Assembly (NCBI GenBank): GCA_036558645.1
Contig: DATBFG010000033.1
Location: 1 to 61,142 of the forward strand
Reading direction: 5' to 3'
Length of the DNA: 61,142 bases
DNA from: DATBFG01 sp036558645
GTDB lineage: Bacteria > Acidobacteriota > Terriglobia > Terriglobales > Acidobacteriaceae
A model generated the notes under the pieces. That model was not told the origin of the DNA. It saw only the letters and a list, made by a program, of their open reading frames with translations, and did not search any database. Of the stretch, positions 41,388-49,945 are shown piece by piece; position 1 is the first letter of the stretch; each line of letters starts with the position of its first letter. A program made the position numbers and the translations under genes.

Positions 41388-43655
41388 TTAACGTGCCACT
41401 CGCGTGTGTGTGACGGCTGGAGAGCTGTCGTTTCCTTCTACGACGACCCTATCATCGTGCCTAAAGAAAGTCAACGAAACCCCGGTAATTTTGCCGTGTT
41501 CGGCATCAAAAATGCTAGGAGTTCCGCCGCTCAGAACGAATTTGTCGTCGGCTGCCGTATAGACCAACTGGTCGCCCTCGGCCCGGCGGCTTGGTTGGGT
41601 AATGACGACCCCACCTTGAGCGATGATTCGATCCAACTTGCCGGTGCCGCCGATTTGACTTGATGCCGGCTGATTCGATGTATCCGGTCCCCTGGCCTCT
41701 AACAGAGCGTCCATTTGTTTGGCAGTGATTGTGACATCGTTTCCTTTGGCGACAACGTCGCCGTCAAGGTGTGCCTTACGGTCGGCATCGGTGTAGGTGA
41801 GCTTCGATCCTGTGACGGTTACAGGCGTTGCTTTTCCGCGACTGTCGGATTGAACAAGGATGGTCGAGACCGTTTGTGCCGCGGTTCCCCTGGCAATGAC
41901 GGAGCGCTTGTCACGATCAAACTGAATGGTTGGCGCACGCACGATGTTGGCGTCTTGCCAGAGACGCGCCTCGCCGGTATAGGTCGCGATGGCCGGGCTG
42001 CGCTGCGCGGTCATGCTTTTTGAAGTCACGTGAATCGGAGAAGAAGACGCTAACAATGCTCCGTCGGGCTGCGCTTTCAAATCGCTGTATGAGCTCTTCA
42101 CGTCGCCTTCAGCAACGGCTTCGCCCGTCGCGCGATTGAGACGCATTGTGCGGGCCGTGGTCGTCATGCCGCCATCGGTCACGCGCGGCGATCCGCTGAG
42201 ACTCAACATCTGGTCTTGAGGCGTGTAACGCGCCTTGTCAGCCCAGGCTTTTCGATCGCCATCGACATAAGCCATGTTGCCCTGCTGCACGATGGAGTCG
42301 ATGCCTCCGCCGGAGCGGAATGTGGCGTCGAGGGTCAGGCTTGTACTGACGCGATCAGACTGACCGGGTGTGCGAGTCACAATGCGGGCATCCGGCTCTC
42401 CATGCACAGCGGCGAGTTTGCCTGCGTCATCGAAGCGAGCCGAGAACTTGCCGGCACTGACAAGCGTCTGTTGTCCCTCAGCCGACGACGCGGAGCGAAT
42501 CTCAATCTGGGCTGCACCGGATGTCTCCCCGCGAGTCAGCCGCTTTCCGTTTTTCACATAGAAATCCATAGCGCTCGCGGACAGAACGAGATCCTGCGCA
42601 CCTGCCGATCCGGGAGAAGCAGCCTGGCGCTGCGTCAACTGCACATTGCCTTGCGAGTGGACCCGTGTCAGAAGATTCTTCCCTTCGAAGTCCATGACGA
42701 CTCGTTCGGCGGATCCTCGCATCGACTGCTTGCCTTCGCTACTCATTTGCACCTTGCCGCTGAAGATGGCCGTTCGCAGGACGTCTTTCCCCTCAACCAT
42801 CAAAACTTCCAGCTTCGCTGCGCTGACATGGGACGGTTGCGGGCCTCGCGAATCCATCTGCACACTTCCCTCAGCCAGCACACGCTCCACCATGTTGTCC
42901 TGCCGCAGAAACATCGTCGCTTTGTCTGCCTGCGACACTTCAGTCGGGCTCTCGATCCGTGGATGGTTCAGCACTACCTCGCGCGGTTCTTTTGTGATTG
43001 CGCCATCGGTGGCGGTCACCGTGGCGGGAGTACTGCCGCTGAATACGACCCTCACCTGCGAGTGCAGTGTCAATAGGTTGGTCTTGCTGACATAACTGAC
43101 GCCGACCGCCGACCCGGAAGCCTGCGGAATGCTAAACTCGACTTTCTCCTTCGTTTCGGCATTCCCCGATTTTTGATTGAAGACCAAGCCGCTGGTCACC
43201 AGATGCACCGGGTTCTTCAATTCTCTCGGAACCGTCTGGTCAGGAGCGGCCAGGCCTTGTGGATTCGCTTCAAGATCGATTTGAACCTGGCCTTTGGCTG
43301 TGACGTCTCCGGACTGCGGATCGTATTCGAAGTCCGATCCGGAGATCTGGTCGAAGCGGGTAGAATCTCGTCCATACAAGGTGATGGTGACATCGTGCAA
43401 CGTCGCATGCCCACCCTGCTTGTACTGGACCGCTTTGCTGGCCTGGATTTTGAAGATGGTACGGCCTTGCTCGGAGCGCGAGATGGTGAAGTCGTTTGCA
43501 GTCTGCTGAACTTCAATGCCGATTTTGCCGGGGATGTTCTGAAGAGCACTGCGCAAGCGCCAGCGCGCATAGAAGTAGGTCCCCGCGACCACAATCACAA
43601 TGGCCACGGCGCCAATCGCAAACCAGCGGCGCAGACGGGAGACCTGAAGGGGCAT
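41388..43655 (-). CDS. LptC/LptA-type (OstA) LPS transport protein, fused
   Basis: A 755-residue inner-membrane-anchored periplasmic protein. One N-terminal helix (residues 10-30: WFAIGAVAIVIVVAGTYFY) is followed by an LptC-like domain (to about 190) and then by several OstA/LptA-like beta-jellyroll stretches up to the end, with repeated V-x-A-x-G-x-V-x-(L/I) strands (for example GDVTAKGQVQIDL, VERVLAEGSVQMD, AEGDVKSSYSD, LDGDVVAKGNDVTI). LptC and LptA together make the LPS bridge; here one chain seems to serve as anchor and much of the bridge. Adjacent to lptB. The fusion is inferred from size and repeats. Confidence 0.85.
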   Translation of the reverse strand: MPLQVSRLRRWFAIGAVAIVIVVAGTYFYARWRLRSALQNIPGKIGIEVQQTANDFTISRSEQGRTIFKIQASKAVQYKQGGHATLHDVTITLYGRDSTRFDQISGSDFEYDPQSGDVTAKGQVQIDLEANPQGLAAPDQTVPRELKNPVHLVTSGLVFNQKSGNAETKEKVEFSIPQASGSAVGVSYVSKTNLLTLHSQVRVVFSGSTPATVTATDGAITKEPREVVLNHPRIESPTEVSQADKATMFLRQDNMVERVLAEGSVQMDSRGPQPSHVSAAKLEVLMVEGKDVLRTAIFSGKVQMSSEGKQSMRGSAERVVMDFEGKNLLTRVHSQGNVQLTQRQAASPGSAGAQDLVLSASAMDFYVKNGKRLTRGETSGAAQIEIRSASSAEGQQTLVSAGKFSARFDDAGKLAAVHGEPDARIVTRTPGQSDRVSTSLTLDATFRSGGGIDSIVQQGNMAYVDGDRKAWADKARYTPQDQMLSLSGSPRVTDGGMTTTARTMRLNRATGEAVAEGDVKSSYSDLKAQPDGALLASSSPIHVTSKSMTAQRSPAIATYTGEARLWQDANIVRAPTIQFDRDKRSVIARGTAAQTVSTILVQSDSRGKATPVTVTGSKLTYTDADRKAHLDGDVVAKGNDVTITAKQMDALLEARGPDTSNQPASSQIGGTGKLDRIIAQGGVVITQPSRRAEGDQLVYTAADDKFVLSGGTPSIFDAEHGKITGVSLTFFRHDDRVVVEGNDSSPAVTHTRVAR

Positions 43656-43946
43656 GTAGGCTTAGTTTACTGAAAGAACGACGCAACGATTGCACCAGTA
43701 TTCAGAAAACTGAAATTAATGAGCACCGGGTGCACATCAGCATGGTTTTCTTGCGCGTCGAATTCCTAATGCTCGCAACCGCAGCACGGCCAATGCCTTC
43801 TTGACGCGCCTACTAGTCTGTGACACACTCCCTGCCCAGTTAGTACTCTGCTCAGGAGACAATACGGATCTTTTCAAATTTTCCATGCCTGCTAAATGCA
43901 TGGTTTCCCATGGGCCCTGTTCGCAATTTCTGTAATGGAGATTTCT

Positions 43947-44960
43947 ATGCCATGCGACGGCTCACTCTCTCGCCGACTACTTTGTCCACTAACACTGCTC
44001 ATCGTGCTGGTTAGCTTCTTAGCCACAGCCAAGGCACAAAATGGATACATTTCGTTTGACGTCCCTCACGCCCGACACACCTTGCCCGAAGCGCTTAACC
44101 GGAATGGATTAATCGGAGGGCACTATACCGATGCCGTGGGGATGTGGCATCTCTTCTTGCGAACCCGGGCAGGAGCATTCCTTACAACCGAGCCCGACAA
44201 TTCGGCCTTTTCTTACATCACCTCGGTGAATACAGCCGGTGCGGCCGTTGGGCAGTACACTGACACCAATTTCGTACCTCATGGATTTTTCCGCAGCCGC
44301 AACGGCCTGTACCGCAACATCAATATCCCTGGAACTTCGTACACCAATCCTCTCAGCATCAATGATTCGGGTCAGGCTACGGGAGGCGCATTCGACAGGA
44401 ATTTTCAGAGCCACGGCTTTTTGTGGAGCACAACCGGAACCGCGATCCTTTTCGATGTTCCGGGATCGACTAGTACCGCTCCGGCGAGCATCAACGCCAG
44501 CGGCGAAATCACCGGTTACTATCTAAACGGGAACCGCCGGTCGGGATTTATTCGCGACGCAGCCGGGAATTTCACCCTCTTCGACGGAGGCAACGGGACT
44601 CAAACACTGACTCAACCGACGGCCATCAATGCCAGCGGCCAGGTAACCGGAACGTTCTACGATGACTTGAATGTGGAACACGCTTTTCTTCGCGATGTGG
44701 ATGGAACGATCACGTTTTTTGATGGGCCCTACGAAGCCATCACCAACCCGATTGCGATGAACGATCTCGGCGAAATCGTGGGAAACACTACCTTCGAACT
44801 AGGTTATATTGCGTTCGAACGTGACGTTGCAGGAAACCTGGACTACATTCCAATTCCATTCACACAGCAAGGCAGCAGCGGAAACGCAATTACAAACAAT
44901 GGCCACATGGCCGGAGACTACCTCGGACTGGATCACCGATTCCACGGCTGGGCTAACTAA
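43947..44960 (+). CDS. HAF-repeat secreted protein, seven repeats
   Basis: A second HAF protein, 337 residues: signal peptide (CPLTLLIVLVSFLATAKAQ) and seven units, from ALNRNGLIGGHY to AITNNGHMAGDYLG, each with (S/A)-(I/V/M)-N-x-x-G-x-x-x-G followed by a GF-type strand. Seven units match one seven-bladed propeller. I start at ATG 43947 with GGAG 6 bases upstream; an in-frame ATG at 43935 is close by. Its paralogue at 2563-3615 is the minus-strand copy with six units. Likely extracellular; function unknown. Confidence 0.8.
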   Translation: MPCDGSLSRRLLCPLTLLIVLVSFLATAKAQNGYISFDVPHARHTLPEALNRNGLIGGHYTDAVGMWHLFLRTRAGAFLTTEPDNSAFSYITSVNTAGAAVGQYTDTNFVPHGFFRSRNGLYRNINIPGTSYTNPLSINDSGQATGGAFDRNFQSHGFLWSTTGTAILFDVPGSTSTAPASINASGEITGYYLNGNRRSGFIRDAAGNFTLFDGGNGTQTLTQPTAINASGQVTGTFYDDLNVEHAFLRDVDGTITFFDGPYEAITNPIAMNDLGEIVGNTTFELGYIAFERDVAGNLDYIPIPFTQQGSSGNAITNNGHMAGDYLGLDHRFHGWAN

Positions 44961-45349
44961 CTAAGTCGACGCAGGCGGGCGGCCCAGCCTTTGCGGAACC
45001 ATAGTAAGTCATACACAAAACAAAACGGGGCCCCGCTCCTTGCTGTTTTTGCAAGGGTTGGGTGCCGACGTCTTCAATGTTGCCGGACCCTTTTGCCCGC
45101 ATTCTTAGAACACCGTCATCACAAGAAAACGTGATACCCGACACTGCAAGGCGTCGCCGCACACGCTAACTTCGCTGCGAGGGTCAGAGTCTTTCCTCAT
45201 TCGCAACAGGCCCCGCACGACCAGATTCAGACTACTCCGAAAGCATCGGGTTTCCCCGACCTGAGGCCCGCGATCACCATAGTTCTTCAGGCCGCCGCGA
45301 AATCCAATCAGCAATCATTCATCGCAAGTCACCCTGGCAGGAGAACAAC
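44961..45349. other. Gene-less stretch
   Basis: No gene or clear structure is seen in these 389 bases apart from the promoter and ribosome site (GGCAGGAGAAC) of the next gene; the reading frames here look random. Confidence 0.45.
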
Positions 45350-45904
45350 ATGAAAAACACGAAGCTAATACTTGCAGTCGCAGTATTTGTTGCCGTGGCA
45401 ACGATGGCTGCACATGCTCAAACCCAGATCTTTGTACCGGGGAACGCGACGGGTTGTTTCGGCAGCCCAAATGTTGGGTGTGCGCCGCTCACTGCTGCCA
45501 TAACGGTGGGTGGGCCGGGGACGATCACCGTCACTTACATCGATGGCTTAGTGAGCTGGGGCAACGGCGAAACCGGTCCGAACGGCACGGATTGTTTGTG
45601 CAGGAACCATCAGTTTCCGCTTCACGAAGCCCGCGGCATCGGTCTCACCCAGCAAGTCCACAATCTCGGAGCGTTGGTCGGTGTCTTCGTGCCTCAGTCA
45701 AGAGTGGATGACGAAAGGGGGTTCCAACCGGTTGATGGCACCAAGAACATGGCTCGCGCGGGTGTGAACCCGGGGTGGCTCTTCTTCATTGGTGAGGGGA
45801 AGACCTTTGAAGTGACGCAAGCCGGTACCCTATTCCTTGGCATCAACGATACGCAGGCGAACGACAACAGCGGCGGATACACGGTCGAGGTTACCGGGTT
45901 CTGA
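45350..45904 (+). CDS. Secreted PA-IL-like lectin-domain protein
   Basis: A 184-residue exported protein with a signal peptide (MKNTKLILAVAVFVAVATM, cleaved at AHAQ). The C-terminal half shows the PA-IL (LecA) type layout: NLGALVGVF near residue 105, a FFIGEGKTFEV strand and LFLGINDTQANDNSGGYTV, where the D-x-x-x-N-D-N-S segment resembles the calcium/galactose-binding loop of that lectin fold. A conserved CLC motif lies near 82. AGGAG precedes the ATG by 6 bases. Probably binds sugars outside the cell; not tested by sequence alone. Confidence 0.7.
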   Translation: MKNTKLILAVAVFVAVATMAAHAQTQIFVPGNATGCFGSPNVGCAPLTAAITVGGPGTITVTYIDGLVSWGNGETGPNGTDCLCRNHQFPLHEARGIGLTQQVHNLGALVGVFVPQSRVDDERGFQPVDGTKNMARAGVNPGWLFFIGEGKTFEVTQAGTLFLGINDTQANDNSGGYTVEVTGF

Positions 45905-46289
45905 TGCAAGATTCGTTCACTCTCTCTACCTGAAGCACTGGAGACAAACGGAGAAAAATTCGGCGACGGCTGCCGCCATCCAGCGGTTGGCATCTTTCAA
46001 ATTCCCAGCCTCGGTTAAGCAGGGGGACAGACGGAACGTTCACCAGTTTCTGTGGATTTGAAACTGGAAACGTTCCATCTGTCCCCGCATTTCTGTTCAT
46101 TTCCGTTTGCATTTCTGTTTGGGCCAGTTTCCCGGACAGGGAACAACAGAACTTTTTTGATCCTTATCACTGACAAGTCCTGTGACGCTTCTGCACACTT
46201 ACACTCGCATAAGTGTCTCTCCTCGCTAACATGAACATTCTTTTACGGGGAGGGGTACCTGGCCTATGTACCTAACGGTAACTGCCAGA
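45905..46289. other. Gene-less stretch with a REP-like hairpin
   Basis: No gene in these 385 bases. A long hairpin, listed separately, sits at 46018-46087; no other clear feature is seen. Confidence 0.5.
46018..46087. repeat. REP-like palindromic hairpin
   Basis: Two arms of about 27 bases (GGGGACAGACGGAACGTT... and its complement ...AACGTTCCATCTGTCCCC) with a 9-base loop form a stem with one mismatch and one bulge. The GGGGACAGA/TCTGTCCCC ends are reminiscent of intergenic REP elements moved by RAYT transposases; no such gene is present here. Confidence 0.6.
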
Positions 46290-48107
46290 TCATGCCTTCA
46301 CGGTTGCGTTCGCGGCGCTTGCGGGAACAGGTTTCGAGTCCACCTGAAAATCTTTGAGTGTCAACTCCAACCCCCCGTACTCCGGGTGGTCGTTGTGTTC
46401 GAGTGAATAGGCAATGGCGAGCGGATCTCCCGGGAGAACCTGTGCCTGTCCAAAACGCTCGGCCAAGTGCCACCCCAGGGCGTCGAAAATTATCGAGCTT
46501 CGCCAGCCCCCGTTATTCGTGTCACGTTTTTCCGCGAGTTTTAGCTTGATGTGCTTATCTTTCATTACGCGGTGCGGAAATTTCAACATCGCATTGGGAG
46601 CGATGAACACCGGTTCGGGATTTCCCATGCCAAACGGCTCCATACGACTCAAAAGCCCGAACAATTCAGGCGTAATCGCGCTGAGAGGAAGTTCAGCGTC
46701 GTAGCGCAGCGTGGGTTCGAAGTCAGCGAGGGTAAGACGGGCTCGTGCATAACCATCGAGATGAGCTCGCAGGGCCGTCACTTGTGATGACGCCAACGAA
46801 AATCCTACAGCATGGGCATGGCCGCCATAGCGCACAAAGAGTGGAGCGCAGGATTCCAAGGCATCGAGCAGATGAAAAGCGTGGATGGATCGTCCCGAAC
46901 CATGTGCCTCTTCCCCGTCCCGAGAAATAACCAGAGCTGGCCGGCAATAGCGCTCGACGACGCGCGTGGCAGTGATACCAATCACGCCTCGGTGCCAACC
47001 CTCGCCGTCAATGACTATGCAGAAGGCTTCGTGGAGAGCAGGCTCCGCCTCAAAGCGTTCCTGGATCGCATCGAGGATACGGCGCTCCTCTTCCTGACGT
47101 TCTGCATTCAGGGTATCGAGACGGTTGGCGATTTCCCGCGCACGTTCGGGATCTTTGACGCTGAACAGTTCGACGACATCGCGGGCCACGTCCATGCGTC
47201 CGGCGGCGTTGAGACGAGGCGCAATACGAAAAGCGACTTCACCCGAAGTCAACGGACGGCCTGAACCAAGTTGGGCCACATTGATGAGAGCGCGCAAGCC
47301 GGGATTGACAGGCGCACGCAGGCCATCGAGACCAAGCTTGGCGAAAACGCGATTCTCTCCGGTAAGCGGCACAGCATCAGCAACGGTCGCGATGGCCACG
47401 ACTTTCATGAAAGACATCAGCAGGCGATTCAGATCGGAGGCCGGCAGACTGCGCTCCATCAGGCCCTGCGCCATCTTGAAGGCTACGCCGGCGCCGCATA
47501 GTGCTTTACACGGATACTCGCATCCCGGCTGATTAGGATTCACCACGGCCAGCGCGTCGGGGACACCATCCTGGCCGGGCAAGTGATGATCGGTGACGAT
47601 CAAATCGATGCCGAGGCGTTTCGCAGTATCAGCGGCGCTGAAGGCGCGAATGCCGGTGTCAACGCTAATGATGAGACGAACACCGTTGGCGGCGGCACGC
47701 TCGATCACGTCATCCTTCATGCCGTAGCCTTCGCGGATGCGGTGGGGCACATGGAAATCTGCATTGCCACCGCAGCGCTCAATAGCTGTTTTCAAAATAA
47801 CGATCGCAGTCGTGCCGTCGACGTCATAGTCGCCATAGATCAGGACTGCTTCCTTTCGCTGGACGGCCGCTTCGAGGCGATCAACGGCCGCTTTCATGCC
47901 GCTCATCATGTAAGGAGAATGGAGATGGGATAGAGATGGGCTCAAGAACAGGTCGGACGATGCAACGTCGATGCCGCGTTGCGCAAGAAGGCGCGCAAGC
48001 GTTCTTGTTTGCTGTTCATCCTTTGGCTTTAAAGCGCTGCTGGAACGGAGATGAGATACAAGGTCATCAACCGCCTTCTCGTCAGCCGGCTTAGGAATCC
48101 ACTTCAT
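46290..48107 (-). CDS. recJ: Single-stranded-DNA-specific exonuclease RecJ
   Basis: RecJ degrades single-stranded DNA 5' to 3' in recombination and mismatch repair. The 605-residue chain has the DHH phosphoesterase core: ILIYGDYDVDGTTA near residue 92 (motif I), the DHH of LIVTDHHLPG near 173, SVDTGIRA, the DHHA1 domain with GGHAHAVGFSLA near 424 and GMGNPEPVF near 497, and an OB-like C-terminal part. It stands alone on its strand, with a small hypothetical gene upstream. The reading frame has no sign of damage. Confidence 0.95.
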   Translation of the reverse strand: MKWIPKPADEKAVDDLVSHLRSSSALKPKDEQQTRTLARLLAQRGIDVASSDLFLSPSLSHLHSPYMMSGMKAAVDRLEAAVQRKEAVLIYGDYDVDGTTAIVILKTAIERCGGNADFHVPHRIREGYGMKDDVIERAAANGVRLIISVDTGIRAFSAADTAKRLGIDLIVTDHHLPGQDGVPDALAVVNPNQPGCEYPCKALCGAGVAFKMAQGLMERSLPASDLNRLLMSFMKVVAIATVADAVPLTGENRVFAKLGLDGLRAPVNPGLRALINVAQLGSGRPLTSGEVAFRIAPRLNAAGRMDVARDVVELFSVKDPERAREIANRLDTLNAERQEEERRILDAIQERFEAEPALHEAFCIVIDGEGWHRGVIGITATRVVERYCRPALVISRDGEEAHGSGRSIHAFHLLDALESCAPLFVRYGGHAHAVGFSLASSQVTALRAHLDGYARARLTLADFEPTLRYDAELPLSAITPELFGLLSRMEPFGMGNPEPVFIAPNAMLKFPHRVMKDKHIKLKLAEKRDTNNGGWRSSIIFDALGWHLAERFGQAQVLPGDPLAIAYSLEHNDHPEYGGLELTLKDFQVDSKPVPASAANATVKA

Positions 48108-48185
48108 CCGCGAGGAGATTCTACAACCGTAGGCGGCTGATTACATCGAGTAGAGTGTTGGGAAATTGCACGCGCGAACTCGGGA

Positions 48186-48653
48186 TTAGACTTCGTCGGT
48201 GCCATCAATAGGAATTCCGCCGAAGTCTTCTGCCAGTTCCTGCAACCGCTGGTAGCGCTCGTACCACTCGGTAGAAGCTTCAAATAGCATTGTGACTCCA
48301 TTGTGTGCGAATCCCAATTGCACAAAACCTACCATGCCGACGTAGGTACGCAACCAGCGGGCATCTTCAAGGTCTTCATCGTTAGTGAAGTCGGTCGTTC
48401 CAAGGCGCTGGATTAGCTCATCAAAGTCGTCCCGCTCGAAGATCCATGAATCCATAGTCAGGAAGGGAGCATGGGCAGCCTTGGCCAGCTCGACGAAATC
48501 CTTCCAACTCTCGTTGTTTCCGCCTGTCTTCCACATGACGGTCTGGACATGCTCAGGGTCCACGTAGCCGGAAAAACGCTGCATGCCATGGCCTTCAATA
48601 AAGGCAATCATGTCATCCTTCAATGCGGACAAATCATCAGCAAGCTTGGACAT
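48186..48653 (-). CDS. Hypothetical acidic protein, 155 aa
   Basis: A soluble 155-residue protein rich in Asp and Glu (calculated by eye as strongly acidic), with a helical start (SKLADDLSALKDDMIAFIEG) and a tyrosine/tryptophan-rich second half (YVGMVGFVQLGFAHNGVTM, ending DFGGIPIDGTDEV). No signal peptide, no known domain seen. GGGAG before the ATG supports the start. It is upstream of recJ on the same strand with a gap of 78 bases; a link is possible but not shown. Confidence 0.6.
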   Translation of the reverse strand: MSKLADDLSALKDDMIAFIEGHGMQRFSGYVDPEHVQTVMWKTGGNNESWKDFVELAKAAHAPFLTMDSWIFERDDFDELIQRLGTTDFTNDEDLEDARWLRTYVGMVGFVQLGFAHNGVTMLFEASTEWYERYQRLQELAEDFGGIPIDGTDEV

Positions 48654-48719
48654 CAGGGCTCCCGTCCAAATATTGTATGCCTCCGAGGTAGAAGGAAGGC
48701 AAATTCGAGGGATCTGAGT

Positions 48720-49112
48720 TCACATCCGCTCTCGTTTCAGGATTCGGGTCTCGATTTCTCGGTCGTACGAGAGCTTGATAAACAACGTGCGCTTATCAGT
48801 GCGAATTTGGAGCGATCGATCCGGTTTCCATTCCTCGGGGATAGGACCGTCAGGCTGCACGTCCGGGATGTATTGGGCAGTAAAAACCTGGCCGGCAACC
48901 TGGATGCGCAGGTCGTAGCGAACGGTATCGGACCAGGTCGCAGCGGTGTCCCACACCCACGACATCGGCGTGGATTGGACCTTCTTCTCGACACTTAAAA
49001 GAGTCGCCGGCTGGTAAGGCTGCTGGGCGGCTGCGGTGCCGGAAAGCACTGAGAGAGCGAGAAGTATCGCGCCGTAAAAAGGAAATGAAGATCCAAGATT
49101 GTGAGCCTTCAT
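48720..49112 (-). CDS. Hypothetical secreted protein, 130 aa
   Basis: A 130-residue exported protein with a signal peptide (FPFYGAILLALSVLSGTAAAQ) and a small beta-rich body (SVEKKVQSTPMSWVWDTAATW, YDLRIQVAGQVFTAQYI, SLQIRTDKRTLFIKLSYDRE). GGAGATTCAACCT precedes the ATG. No family is recognised. The following 127 bases to the DUF507 gene hold nothing I can name. Confidence 0.65.
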   Translation of the reverse strand: MKAHNLGSSFPFYGAILLALSVLSGTAAAQQPYQPATLLSVEKKVQSTPMSWVWDTAATWSDTVRYDLRIQVAGQVFTAQYIPDVQPDGPIPEEWKPDRSLQIRTDKRTLFIKLSYDREIETRILKRERM

Positions 49113-49239
49113 AGGTTGAATCTCCTACTATGTGAGATTCTGCGTCGTCTCATTCGGAATGTAAAATTTTGGACATTTCGGATCGTAGCGGTCAATGAGA
49201 TGACGGACTGCAGGCCGGGGAGGCGGAGGATCCCGGGAG

Positions 49240-49518
49240 CTAGAGGACGGCCTTGTACTTGCGCACGAGTTCGCTTTTCACTTTGCGGAACATCTCCTGA
49301 TAATTGGCGCCGGACTGGCGCATCTCCTCGGAGTAAGCCTCAAGAATGACGCGCACCTCGTCGTTGATGCGGTCTTCGAGCGACATCTCTTCGAGCATGC
49401 TGGCGTGGACTCGTTCAGTTACGGCAGGGGCGGCCTTGGTTTCGATAAATTCGCCGGCAATTAGTTTTTTTGTGACTTCCCGGGCCAGGTAAGCCACATA
49501 TTCTTTGGAAAGCAGCAT
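49240..49518 (-). CDS. DUF507 family protein, minus-strand copy
   Basis: A 92-residue acidic helical protein of the DUF507 family (MLLSKEYVAYLAREVTKKL at the start, MLEEMSLEDRINDEVRVIL in the middle, QEMFRKVKSELVRKYKAVL at the end). It is divergent from a paralogue 138 bases away, and both share a length, charge pattern and position of the L-N/E-D-E-V-R-x-(I/V)-L motif. Role unknown. Confidence 0.85.
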   Translation of the reverse strand: MLLSKEYVAYLAREVTKKLIAGEFIETKAAPAVTERVHASMLEEMSLEDRINDEVRVILEAYSEEMRQSGANYQEMFRKVKSELVRKYKAVL

Positions 49519-49656
49519 GATTTCGAATCAATGGGTGATGAAACCGTGTAGTTTAACACATCGCTGGAGTTGCGTGGCGCAACGCTCAACGAACTTTTAC
49601 GACTTCGTCTGCGCATGTAAACTGATAGTGAGCAATACAAAAAGGCGAGGATAATC

Positions 49657-49932
49657 GTGAGAATCAGCCGGGACAAAGTGAACCGAGTTGCGCACGTCGT
49701 CACCGACGCGTTGGCGGAGATGAACGAAGTCGATTTTGTAGAGGACCGCAATACCATTCGGCTGGAAGTTCGAAAAGTTCTCGAGGATTTGCTGACCCGG
49801 GAAGAAAAGATCGACCAATCGGCGCGTGCAAAAATAGAAAACCAGAAGCGGACCATCCTTGAAGGTAGCCAGGAATGGGATATCCTCTACCGCAAATACT
49901 ACAACGAGGAAGTCAAGAAGCTGGGCGTGTAG
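49657..49932 (+). CDS. DUF507 family protein, plus-strand copy
   Basis: A 91-residue paralogue of the neighbouring gene (MRISRDKVNRVAHVVTDAL, FVEDRNTIRLEVRKVLEDLL, EGSQEWDILYRKYYNEEV). The start is GTG 49657, without a clear ribosome site. The 138-base gap between the divergent copies would hold both promoters. Its stop is 13 bases before the queG start, so this copy and queG probably share a transcript. Confidence 0.83.
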   Translation: MRISRDKVNRVAHVVTDALAEMNEVDFVEDRNTIRLEVRKVLEDLLTREEKIDQSARAKIENQKRTILEGSQEWDILYRKYYNEEVKKLGV

Positions 49933-49945
49933 CCCAAAGCGTGCC

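Noticed and set aside
40719..41663. A 314-codon frame opposite lptB and the LptC-type gene
   Set aside because: It spans two real genes on the other strand, including all ABC motifs, and has no family features.
42216..43076. A 286-codon frame opposite the LptC-type gene
   Set aside because: Antisense of periodic beta-strand coding sequence; no domain or ribosome site.
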